Origin: Atopsyche davidsoni
Lineage: Eukaryota > Arthropoda > Insecta > Trichoptera > Hydrobiosidae
Length of the DNA stretch: 64,000 bases
Assembly (NCBI GenBank): GCA_022113835.1
Contig: JAILWY010000007.1
Span: forward strand, 3,105,001-3,169,000
Direction of reading: 5' to 3'
The translations under genes were made by a program, and so were the position numbers. Within the stretch, counting starts at the first letter, position 1. Each line of letters begins with the position of its first letter. Positions 12,729-22,965 of the stretch are shown here, piece by piece. The notes under the pieces were generated by a model. It did no database searches. It saw nothing but the letters and a program-made list of their open reading frames with translations, and was not told the DNA's origin.

Positions 12729-12787
12729 GCGAATCGCATTATTGGTGATTCTTTTCTACTTAGACACTTTTGGCGAATCGCATTATT
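12729..12787. repeat. 15-bp direct repeat, 44-bp period
   Basis: GCGAATCGCATTATT occurs at 12,729-12,743 and again at 12,773-12,787. Each copy holds an ATTA homeodomain-like core next to a CpG-containing palindromic GCGAATCGC-like segment. Perfect identity in otherwise unrelated flanks suggests a duplicated binding site or a short duplication. Confidence 0.7.
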
Positions 12788-12789
12788 AA

Positions 12790-13505
12790 TATTTTTGATA
12801 ATTTTTTAGTTTTGTAGTCTATTTAACGGATCAGTATTTTTCTAGGAATTTTCTTAATGCAAAGTGCGGATTTATATACTATTCAATAATAATCATTGTA
12901 AACTTACATTCCAACTCTGTTTCACTTTCTCTGACAACAGAGCTCGCAGCAAGTTTATAGAGACAATGTTGAAGAATTCGTTCTTTATAATGTGTGTCTG
13001 CTTCGACGTGTGTTTTTCTTTAAGATTAGTGCGTATAAATCAAAGCAACGCACAAAATAAAACGAAATTGAAAAAAACTGGTCATCACCTTTGACAGGGG
13101 ATCCATCTTGACTGGATGCGAGGATGAGTCATCCTGCTCAAAATAGAAACGTGGATGGATGAAAATATAATGTATTTATTTGTATGTATTTGATTTTGCT
13201 TCGTAAAACATGTATAAAAATGCCGTCTTTAAGGCAAATTGTTCTCACGTGTGTGATTTATGGACGCAGAGAGCTTAACATTTTAAAGTTGTATTTTACA
13301 AGCGAACAAGATTGCTAATATTCATTATTAATCAAACGGATAATGCAAAGCGATTTATGATAAATTTGTATTAATATGACTAAGAATATAAAACAAGTAT
13401 AAATTTAACAGTGTGAAACTATAAAGGGAATTTCAATAGTTATATGCTCTGGCGATTGCGCTTATAAAGAAATCTTTCCTATAAAGTATTCACTTATCTG
13501 TTAGC
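12790..13505. other. A+T-rich non-coding stretch
   Basis: Mixed A+T-rich sequence. A 76-codon plus-strand frame at 12,864-13,094 has no convincing protein character. Nothing else was seen. Confidence 0.4.
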
Positions 13506-13507
13506 TT

Positions 13508-13590
13508 ATTGCTTCCTCGGGACTCGAATACGAGATCCTGTGCCCCGTAAGCAAGCATGCTAACCACTAGACAACGATGCTATCATAGAA
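13508..13590 (-). repeat. tRNA-derived SINE head or tRNA pseudogene
   Basis: Read on the minus strand this contains an A-box-like GTCTAGTGGTTAGCATGC, an anticodon-arm-like GCTTGCTTACGGGGC and a B-box-like T arm, CGTATTCGAGTCCCG. The order and spacing are those of a tRNA, but the acceptor stem is not paired and the anticodon loop is irregular. It is best read as the 5' head of a tRNA-derived SINE or a decayed tRNA copy, not as a working tRNA gene. Confidence 0.6.
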
Positions 13591-15105
13591 TTTTAAAATT
13601 CTTTTGCTCTACATTTTTCTATTCACAACTGCATTTCTTTACTGGTCGACACACTTTTATTCGACTTCCTGTCCGGTGAATTATAAAATACCTACCACAA
13701 CCACAAGATCGTTATTTATTTCTTGTTTTATTTATACATCGTATTTGATTAAATTAATAGAGAAATATTTTTTTCGAACAGTGCTCCAGTAAATTTCACT
13801 ATAGCCGAGAGAATCTTTCAGTACAGAATCAAGCCTAGCATTATCATTATCGATTTATTCCAACCCTAACACTTACCATCACACCCCATAATACTCTTTT
13901 GAATGCAGATTAAGCAATATATCCATTACAAATACAAATTTGAATCATGAAAATAATCAGTTTTTAATAATGATAATCGGACTTATATGTAATAACTCAA
14001 TCTTGAGTTTCTTATAACGCGGTACGAATTAAGGGTTGACCGATAAGCTGTAAAATCTTTAATACTTAGCAGATAAACAAAACAAAACTAATTTGGATGC
14101 GAAGCTTTCAAAACTGAATTATACATTATATTTTTAATACATTTAGCTTAAATGAAATACCCGTTTATATATAAATAGGTTCATGAAAGCAATTTTGCAG
14201 ATCGCGTGGGTGTAAAATTACATTGAGGTGTCCAGTTTTTTCCACTTGATGGATATACAATAGCCGGCCAAGAACAATAATTATAATACGGAATGAAATT
14301 ATAGAAATACCGAATTACCATAATAATAGACAATTGAATGGAGAATTTGTTCTTGGTAGTTTTGTTTATATGCAATATCAATCAAATATTATTGTTTGAT
14401 TAAGTATTAATATGTAAATGTATGCAGTATTTTTTTTAAGGATCGGCCGTACGTTTGGCCATTTGGAATAAATATATGACGTAACGTGGTATTTGTAGAT
14501 TTTTGAAACAGTTTTTTTTTAAGCTGTTAATTTTATGTATTAAAAACATGTTCAACAACTGTGAGATTTATCTGAGATCTCCTGCACTTGTAACGATTTG
14601 TTAGTTGTCGAGCTCATTAGTGGATGAAATCATCCCCTAATTTGAATTTTGTAACTAAAAAGTAATGACCAATACATTCCGACTACATAAAACATTGAAC
14701 GCGTAATTAAAGTGATTTTTTCTAGGTATTAATGTAAATCAGATATTTGATAGTCCATTTTAAATGCATGAATCAGAGACAGGACTTTGAATTTGTTAAG
14801 ATTGTTTAAATTCATCGTATAACTCACACTTATTCAGTCTGAAGAAAGGGCGTTCTAGTATGTATTAGAAAAATATATATTTAATAATAGTAAAATAGAA
14901 AATATAATAATCCACTAGTTAAACAAGTATATTTGCTGTCTTAGAAAATTCATTTTTAAATAATAAAAAATAGTTAATCTTTTAATAAGAAAATAGCCTC
15001 TCTATGATAAATATAACACCTGTTTGTGCTCACATGTATGACTAAATAAACTTGTATATACGTGTTTTGTATAAAGTTTTCTTTTCAAATTAGGTTTGTC
15101 GTTAA
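13591..15105. other. A+T-rich non-coding stretch
   Basis: A+T-rich with scattered short open frames. A small more complex patch at 14,190-14,300 has no recognisable identity. Confidence 0.45.
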
Positions 15106-15107
15106 GT

Positions 15108-15620
15108 CTCCGAAATTACACTCCTCAATCTCCAGACAAAAATATGGCTCGGGGCGTTATTAAGATGTCAGACCCCAAATAGACTCTTTGTCTATGCCCG
15201 GAGATAAAGAAGGCGTCGGGCTGTAGATATTGATGATCTCATTACTCGACATTCTGGAGGCTTAAGTTATTCCACGCCGGCGTCCTGGAATAGACGCCGC
15301 ATTGACAGGACAAAGGCAAAACAAAATGGATGACGGCGGGGAGCACGGCCATTACTCAAAATGGCGCCCGTTGGACGTATTGATGACAGATCGCCTCGGG
15401 GGAGCTCGGGGCGAGCACTCGGGCATCTTGGTTTCCACAAATAACAGCGAAGAGCTACGCTGTTTTGGGGCAGAACTTCTGTGGTGTATATTCGCGATTT
15501 CAGTTTTTTTAATTCCTGAAAAAATGACCATACAGCATCCAAGACAAGCTCTCAGAGAAACAACAGTCTTAGTCCCAAAATCTTCAAATCTTGCATGGCG
15601 ATGAACTTTGCGTTATCGAA
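15108..15620. promoter_or_regulatory. Motif-dense island, candidate enhancer or Polycomb-type element
   Basis: About 500 bp of CpG-rich sequence with a GATA-type GGAGATAAAG, a TCF-like ACAAAGG, and two GCCAT cores in opposite orientation (GGCCATTACT and AAAATGGCGCC) near 15,345-15,370, as bound by Pleiohomeotic/YY1. A 92-codon plus-strand frame from ATG 15,326 and a 91-codon minus-strand frame overlap. Neither has splice or domain support. Dense factor motifs with both strands open fit a conserved regulatory element better than a gene. Confidence 0.4.
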
Positions 15621-18105
15621 TTATTCCAGTTAAGGATCTCTCCTTGCCTTGGAATAAAATTAAAATATTACACAAGGGCGTCATGCATGTCGGCGACAGC
15701 CCTGTTTTTAATAACCGTGAGCTGAAACGAATTAGTTTTAATAGTTGTCTATTTCGATGCCCTCTGGCATAGTTAATATCAGGTGATTTGCTCAGAGCTC
15801 GACGCCGCGCCTGTCTTGGGCGGCATTCATTTGATTTGAAACTTCCTTTTGGCCAAATTTAATATTTCTGGTATTTAATATGCAGCTGAACAAGACCAGA
15901 GTAAATTGTATGATTGGTGCTGTGGATTTATAATATTTAGATTTTTTTATATCGTCTATTTTGATTTTGGCGCTCGTGCCCATTTTCAGTAATTTTTTTT
16001 TTTTTTTCATCACGTTGACTTTGAAATATTGATACTGCAATGTAAGTGATTGGCTTGTTTAGTAAATTGTTCATTTCAGAACTTCCACCTTTCTTAAGCC
16101 TAGTTAAAAAAAATAGTTTACTTCTCAGATGTTTATTGGTCTTTTCATAAACATCGTAAGGGCCTTGTTCGAGGAGGTTTTTGATTGGTCAGTGTGCAAA
16201 GAAACCACAGTATCACTAGACTATGACTGAATTCCCGAATACTAATGGGCCATTAAGCCATACATCCCGACATCCCTACAGTGTGACTGCAAAATACCTA
16301 ACTACAGTTTATCCAGAAAACTATGCGATAGACCGTTAGATACACCTTTAAGGTATTTTTATGGTAAGCTATTATGTTATTTTTAATGATTTAAGGAGTA
16401 ACTTTTAGAATGGGTCGATTCTCAAATTTCTTAACGTCTATTTTTTTTCTATTAAAATAATAAGCAACTGTTTTAGTAATGATTTTTCATAAGACAATTT
16501 TTTTCACTTATTATATAATTTGTACAAATGGCAAGAGAAGTTTTTAATTTATTTCCACGTCCATTTATTAACAAATAAATAAATAACAGAAAAGAATTGA
16601 TGAATAATACATCAACAGTTAAATAAATTTTAAGTTTTTCGTGCTTCATACAAAAGATAATTGTTTAAAAGGATTTTTTTATCAAAATTAATGAGCAATT
16701 AAGGTATATATTAAATTTAAAAAACACCATTAATTACGAACAAAAATAATAAACCTTTAATTTAAATTTAATTGGACGTTAAAATAATAAGTTAAATATT
16801 GCATTTATAATCAGGCGTCGATTTCCTATTAAAAGATATAAACCAGTTTTAAAGCAAATTAGTATTTTATTGATGTCATGTTGTCCAAATCCAACATAAA
16901 TCTATTTGTCAATTTCAAATTTATGTTATTCGAGTTTCCGATCATCTGAAGTAGATCTAGAATTAATTAAGTCTACGTTTTTTTTTCGTGGTGGCCTTTA
17001 TTTTATTAGCGATAAGGTTAAATGTGAAAATATATAGCAATTCAAAAAGTCTTTGTCATTTTGTTAATAATTTTAAAAAAATAATTATATGAGTCAGTTC
17101 CTTTAAGAATAGTAATACATATTTAGTTTTACGTTTGTTATATATATATCTCTCTATTTTATAGTTAAAGTTGAGCTTGTGAACATTGTTAGCAGAAACT
17201 TAACTGATATTTGCATAAATAAAAGCGCTTCAAAAAAAGCAGAACCTTAATCACTTCAAGCTGAGTCTAGACTTAAGTTAGCATTAACAAGAAAAAATAT
17301 TTGTCTTATTAGAAAACTGTACCAAAGAGGGGTGATTTAAGTGTTATATTTTATTAAACCTTAGTAACAATGCAAAAATTAATATAATAAACATCTAGGA
17401 TCAAATAAACTCTTGCAGAATGGGTGCAAATTTGAGGAAGTGATTTGATATTTTTATTATAGAGCTGTCGAAAATACAACTTGGTGTTGACCTATCTTCT
17501 TGGGAGAGTTAACAACATGAAAAGGTATAAAAATATTGTTGATACCTTTAAATTGAAATATTGTGACTTTTAATAAAATTGTAAAATGATTATGGAGATG
17601 TTTTTTTGTGAACCATTAGGTTTTTAAGGTAAGTTCATAGCAAAATGAGTAGAAAAAACAAACATCAAGTAAGAAACGTGTTATTACTTTTGCTGTTCTT
17701 GTAGCTTCTAAGTGTTTTTCAACCTTCACTTAGTCCAGTCGAATTTCCGATATAAATTTAATCTTTTCTACCACCTTGGCCTTTGACATATAATAAAAAA
17801 AGTTGTTTTACAAATGTGCGGATCAATACAAGATTTTAAATCAATAAATACCATATTGCCCAATGAATATTCAATAGTATAATATGAATATGTACGCAAT
17901 TATTGATATAAAAAATAGGTAGTATGATAGACATAATATAATAATGGAAAAGAGATATTGGATACATAGAACTGCAACAAAGATTTTATTACAGAGGTAG
18001 ATAATCAAATCAACGGAGGCTGTATGCAAGAGGCAGGTTTTTTTTATAAGTAAATCGTTTATATATATTTTAAAATAATCATTGATAAGCTTGAACATAA
18101 ACTGC
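15621..18105. other. A+T-rich stretch
   Basis: Largely A+T-rich. A more complex patch at 16,150-16,330 contains an AACCACAG Runt-like core. No gene or repeat boundary could be supported. Confidence 0.45.
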
Positions 18106-18115
18106 AGAGTACGAG

Positions 18116-18148
18116 ATGACGTCATTAAGGGCTACTTAATGACGTCAT
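18116..18148. promoter_or_regulatory. Perfect palindrome holding two CRE (TGACGTCA) sites
   Basis: ATGACGTCATTAAG at 18,116-18,129 is followed by a 5-nt loop and its exact inverse CTTAATGACGTCAT at 18,135-18,148. Each arm contains a full TGACGTCA, the CREB/ATF/bZIP consensus, plus a TTAA/TAAT-type core. The two consensus sites are arranged head to head 25 bp apart. Confidence 0.75.
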
Positions 18149-18480
18149 AAGGAAATCGTATTCAGTGTTATTATTTTTCGAGTATCAGCCAATCTAAGTC
18201 ACAGTGATTTGTTTGACTAAACCGATTTTACTATTGCTGGGACATTTTCTTTTGACGGACACAAAATTCTTTAGCATTCATGATTGTGTACGAAATCACG
18301 ACCGGCTTCTTGCTAAGTACCTGGCGGTGAAATAACTCACCTTGCTGGAGATTGATTATTGTTTTCGATCGGAATTGGTCTCGCGGCAGGCGTTCTACAC
18401 TCGGGCCAAAAGCATTTTAATCGTACAAATTGGAATAATTAAAACAGCAGAAACGTATTAATGGAAATCCATCACAGGAG
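18149..18480. promoter_or_regulatory. Complex-sequence island next to the CRE palindrome
   Basis: Balanced composition continues from the palindrome to about 18,480, with GATTGATTATTG and TTGATTATT homeodomain-like cores and several CpGs, and no sustained coding frame. With the palindrome it makes one plausible cis-regulatory module. Confidence 0.35.
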
Positions 18481-19342
18481 ATAAGAAAATTATAAATCTA
18501 CTTTGTATGAAAATTAAAATGGTGGGTGCCAATTATAGTCATGGCCAGAGGTATTTTTATACAATCGAAGAAACGAATAAATTACGCAACTGTTAATGAT
18601 GCATATTATTTATGAGTGAATATAATTCAGTGAATTATTATACGTACGGCTGATAAGGCTATTTTCATATAAACTATGATATAAAATAAGTTGATCACGG
18701 GGAACGAAATGTTGGAATACCAAAACTCAATAAACAAAATCAGGTAAAAATAATTGCAGCAAAACCTACAAACATACCAAACTATACAATATTTTTTTCA
18801 TTAACAGTCAAGGGAAACAGCTTAATCAGTGATTAAAGAAAAATAAAGAAAAAAAAAATCAATAAATTTATACCTTCATACATTTGATATTCAGTTTAAA
18901 AAAAATACTATCGGATAATTAACATAGTTTTTTCTGTTACAATAAAAAATATGTTGACATGGATCATTAGTTAATTAAGTAATTCAAATCGAGTTTTTAT
19001 GATTTCGTTTATAATTCAAATTTATCGATATCGTCGCTCAATACTCGATAAACAAGAATCCTAGAGGCATTATCTACAATTACAAATGGAAAACCATTAA
19101 ATCACTTAAATTATAAAATATTCAAAAACACCTGTCTAGCAAAAAAATGTATAATTCCTGACTTTTGGCTGGACGCTTGCAGTAATTATGTTTACCTTCA
19201 CCTGTCGGAAGCACTCTCGGTAAAAAGTTACAGCCGCAAACATGTGTACATTTTTTTTCGATAATTCCTATGCAATTGGTAAGAAATCGAACACTTAGAC
19301 CTTTCCCTTTTATCGCGCTTGTAAATTCAGGATACTGAGAAA

Positions 19343-19363
19343 CAGACAGACAGACAGACAGAT
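19343..19363. repeat. (CAGA)n microsatellite
   Basis: Five tandem copies of CAGA followed by degenerate GATT/GATC/GATA tetramers. Confidence 0.8.
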
Positions 19364-19480
19364 TGATCGATAGATCAAAATGTTGTCGATCATATTTTTT
19401 TATGTAGACGTGTTCTAATATGCTATCGAGTACTTGCAAGTACATATCTGTGTACACAACTAAACGCGATAAGCTTACTT

Positions 19481-19483
<3 letters not shown>

Positions 19484-19523
<40 letters not shown>
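19484..19523. repeat. (AT)n microsatellite
   Basis: Twenty uninterrupted AT dinucleotides, the longest dinucleotide tract in the window. Confidence 0.9.
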
Positions 19524-19525
<2 letters not shown>

Positions 19526-20214
19526 TATAGTGCCCAAAATTGAACGGTTTCAGCCAAAAATATGGGACTTGAAATATACATAAGCGATGCATTGAATACA
19601 TAATGAGTTTAAATCTTAGCTTAGAGGTATATTCATACAATTTAAAAGTAGCCTTTTATATAAAATCATTTTCCCATTGTTTAAAAAAAATATATGTTAA
19701 TTGATATTACGAGTGTATTTAGGTCCTTCTCATAAAAATTTACATTTTAATATTAAAACACTTAAATACGTTTATATATTTTAAAAGTTTATTTATTAAA
19801 TGCATAAAAAAGACAGCACGCTTTAATACTGAAAAGTATTATTTAAAAGCATTTTCTTTAAATATCACTAAATATTTCATTATTTTTGAATAGGAAATAA
19901 GATTTCAACTAGCAATAAATATTTTTATTGCAGTTGATAAAAAAAGTTGTATGTGAAATAATTTTAGTTACCAATAAATAATAATAACGGTTTTTTATAA
20001 CTTCCATGACCTAATCGTACCAAATCTTATCTAATAAAAAAAAAATAACATTCAAATTGAAATAAAGATAAATTTTTGGCTCACTAACAAAAATATTTAT
20101 AAAAAGATTTATGAAACATACGATTGAAAGAATTTTAATAATCACAAAATAAAAATAACGCTTTTATATAAATACTTGTATAATTTCTATAAATACGTCC
20201 GCACAAATTATACA

Positions 20215-20575
20215 AGCATTTATGGTGTAAAAAATAGATTTAATGCATTCACCGCTCAAGTCCACTCCTTAACGATCCATCCGAAGGTAAAATTACGGCG
20301 ATTTCATGGTAATTATTGCAAAATCATGCCATCTAAATGCATCGGTGCGCGCACATCAAACCGTGAGAAAAACTATTCACAAGAATCAACCATTCAAGCC
20401 GCATTAACTCAGATGCGTTTGCAAATCTGCTGAATTGGTCTGAATAAGTCCATTACAGAAACACAACCCACAGTAAACATAATTTACCTGCAAAACCTTC
20501 ATATAAGGTGAGCTGTGCTTTGTTATTTCATCGCTCGCGATGCGGATGACCTTGACCAGTTTTTGGGGATAATAA
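20215..20575. promoter_or_regulatory. Island with FTZ-F1/ERR-type nuclear receptor site
   Basis: Complex sequence between A+T-rich flanks. Near its right end TGACCTTGACCA at 20,547-20,558 holds two AGGTCA-like half-sites in tandem. On the minus strand it contains TCAAGGTCA, an exact match to the FTZ-F1 (NR5A) and ERR extended half-site. An 85-codon plus-strand frame at 20,176-20,433 has no splice or domain support. Confidence 0.35.
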
Positions 20576-21590
20576 CGAGCATTTTTGTCCTATATATATT
20601 CAAATATTGAATCTGTGTTTAAAACGTGTTGAAATTATAGCAAATTCCTTGTAAAATGTATTTGCATATAAAAAAAAAATATCGGAAAACACGATTAGTC
20701 GAAGACAATTTACAAAATCCATCCCTGCGTGCTTACTTAGTAAAGACAAAATAAATCTTATTCAGAACAATGTGATAATAAATAAAAGGTTAACGCATAA
20801 ATAATCTATTAAATCAACAAAACTAATTACACGATAGATAGTAAATAATTAAAATATACACTGATTGTCTAATACTCCGTCATGCTCGTTTAATCTATGC
20901 ATAATGGTATTTATATTCTGTTATTTATGACTGATTTAATAAAATATTTTTTACGCCATCAATTTTTACGACACCCAGAATTTTATGGTACAGCCTGCAT
21001 TCTATCAGTGTTGTAATAATATTTATTATTAATATTCACAATAAATTTAGTCTTTTTATGCCATAAATACTCAAAAAAATATTTATTACTTTGGTCCTGT
21101 TTGTAAAAATCAAAAATTTCTCAATTTTTCAGACTACGAGACAGATATTTTAAATAGGCAGTAAATAAATACTATTTTTATTTAATATTCGAATAAAAAC
21201 CTTATAAACCTTTTTCTTTATTTGCACCTGAATTTTATCTTTGAAATATCATTTTCATGCGTAATGAAATATTTCAGTTGTCTCCTTTGCCATTTGGCTT
21301 TATTTATGTAATATTATGAAAAGGATAAAATATTTCTACGGTTGAAAATTATTCATAAACTAGGCCCCAATGTTAATGTATTAAAAAAAACCGTGTTATA
21401 TTAAATTTAGGTGGCACAGTGATTAATTATAATATGGACTGAATAAAATGCATTCAATGATTAGAAATCATCCAAAAGTACTTGCTATGGGTTCATGACG
21501 CGATCGTTAAAACACATAACGAATTATACAAAACTAAACAACCTAGATTGTCATAAAATACCACGCACGAGAAAACTTAAGTATAGGTAA
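20576..21590. other. A+T-rich non-coding stretch
   Basis: A+T-rich. No feature recognised. Confidence 0.5.
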
Positions 21591-21850
21591 ACAACTCAGG
21601 CCAAGTAATGACAGAGTCGAGCGCCTTGTGATCTATTTCCACGAGAAGTGAGCAGACAGAAGAGCCCCGAGCTGACGGGGGCCGGGGCCCAGCACCATGG
21701 CACGATCAAAGGGGATCTGTCCCCTGCCATGGACCACGCCATCGGCGGATCATAGAGCTGGCTGAACAAATAATTAAGCGAAATTACTGTTATTTTGATT
21801 ATCTGACGCACGCGCTGAGTGAAGGGAATTTTTCGAGTGGATCACCGAAC
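21591..21850. promoter_or_regulatory. G+C-rich island with TCF site inside a hairpin
   Basis: A sharply bounded block of about 250 bp. At 21,695-21,732 it contains CCATGGC, then ACGATCAA, AGGGGA, TCTG, TCCCCT and GCCATGG. This is a nested inverted repeat of 13 base pairs with an 8-nt one-sided bulge. The GATCAAAGG spanning the bulge and inner stem matches the TCF/LEF (Pangolin) consensus. The 71-codon minus-strand frame here is probably incidental. Confidence 0.4.
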
Positions 21851-22209
21851 GCGAAAATTTGCTCTACTTTATTTTAATATATGATTGACTTGAACTAAAT
21901 TAAAATATTGATTCATCATTTATTTTCAAGGCATTTTTAATCTGTTTATTGTTTCGTAGTACAAGACAAACACTTTATTTTGTCTCTTCTGCTTGTGACT
22001 TCATATTCCAACAGAATAGTATAGATTGTAAGCATTACTTTAATATCAAATCTAAAGTTATATATACGATTTAATTTGGGGTTTATCATAAAAATCTTTA
22101 CTATTTTAATGCGTGAGCTTTCAAACGGCTTTTGTAGCTTTAAGAATAAATATTTTGACTACAAAATTTATAGCGTGTTTCAGATGCATTCGAAGATAAT
22201 GCTCTGCGT

Positions 22210-22493
22210 TTGATGAGACCAGAAAGGAATCTGCTGAAACCAGGCGAAACCGTCAATTTGAACCATGCATTGGTCGAAAAACCAATCGTCCCATCGTCCA
22301 GGATACCACAAAAAAACGCTGAAATGGGATTTACTAACGCACCTTGTTCTAGTTGATGGCGCATGGCTTGGCTGGGCTACACTTGGCCAGTTTCAAAGAA
22401 GTGGAAAATTGCCTGGATGAACGGTTTCGGTGCAAAGACGCGTCGTTTTATCGCCACGGTATTCATGTATTGCCAGAGAGATGGCAAAAATGA
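22210..22493 (+). pseudogene. mariner transposase relic (C-terminal half, frameshifted)
   Basis: Two blocks of mariner-type transposase can be read on the plus strand. From 22,231 the frame gives LLKPGETVN and then LNHALVEKP, which in intact mariners are separated by about a dozen residues, so a deletion is present. From 22,356, in another frame, it reads MAHGLAGLHLASFKEVENCL and continues through ERF-CKDASFYRHGIHVLPERW to a stop at 22,491. Intact family members extend about ten residues further. The segment between, which should hold the HDNA-PH and SPD catalytic motifs, is scrambled or deleted. It is certainly inactive. The family match is from memory of mariner motifs. Confidence 0.8.
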
Positions 22494-22965
22494 AATAAAA
22501 CGTTTTTTGTATTTGTATTGAAATTTTCCCTTTGCGTACCTAATATAATAGTGTTTTTAAGAAATGCCGTAATTCAGCGTGAATTGGGTCTTTTCCGTTG
22601 GAGACGCGGTCGAAATCGGTTACGCGCTAACGACACAACGATTACTCTCGAGTATCAGATGATTCAGCCTGCATTAGAAAAATCAATAATTACATTTTTT
22701 TTTTTGAATATTTTAATATATTTTAGTGGTTTTTAATAAGCGTGGACTGTATCGCGGCATTACTATACTCGCAGCGGCGTGAACCACTTATTACAGGCTT
22801 CGGCGATGTTTACTTTTGCAGAGTGTCTGGGCGCCACGCGGCGACCGGCTTTGTTCTCGACGGGTCCGAATAGCTATAGCTATAGCTATAGCTATGGCTC
22901 TAAATCACAGGTGTTCCAGTCCCGACTTAACGGCTGCATGCTAATCTGCAATCGTTTTGAATATT
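22494..22965. promoter_or_regulatory. Complex island after the mariner relic
   Basis: Balanced CpG-rich sequence at 22,560-22,680 and 22,740-22,960. A stretch from 22,820 to about 22,916 lies between an acceptor-like TTTTGCAG and a donor-like CACAG/GTGTTC, and stays open in one plus-strand frame with Ser-Tyr repeats encoded by the hexamer tract. The donor is weak, so I do not call an exon. Confidence 0.25.
22870..22895. repeat. Hexanucleotide repeat (TAGCTA)n
   Basis: About four tandem copies of the self-complementary hexamer AGCTAT/TAGCTA within a G+C-rich island. Confidence 0.8.

Larger units (their letters stand above)
18481..20200. other. A+T-rich stretch with microsatellites
   Basis: A+T-rich. 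A 172-codon minus-strand frame at 19,122-19,640 owes its length to the (AT)n microsatellite, which translates as alternating Ile-Tyr, and is not regarded as a gene. Confidence 0.5.

Noticed and set aside
13508..13590. Functional tRNA gene
   Set aside because: The A and B boxes are recognisable but the acceptor stem does not pair and the anticodon loop lacks the usual form, so a SINE head or pseudogene is preferred.
19122..19640. 172-codon minus-strand frame
   Set aside because: Its length is produced by a 40-bp AT microsatellite reading Ile-Tyr repeats. The flanking parts are unremarkable.
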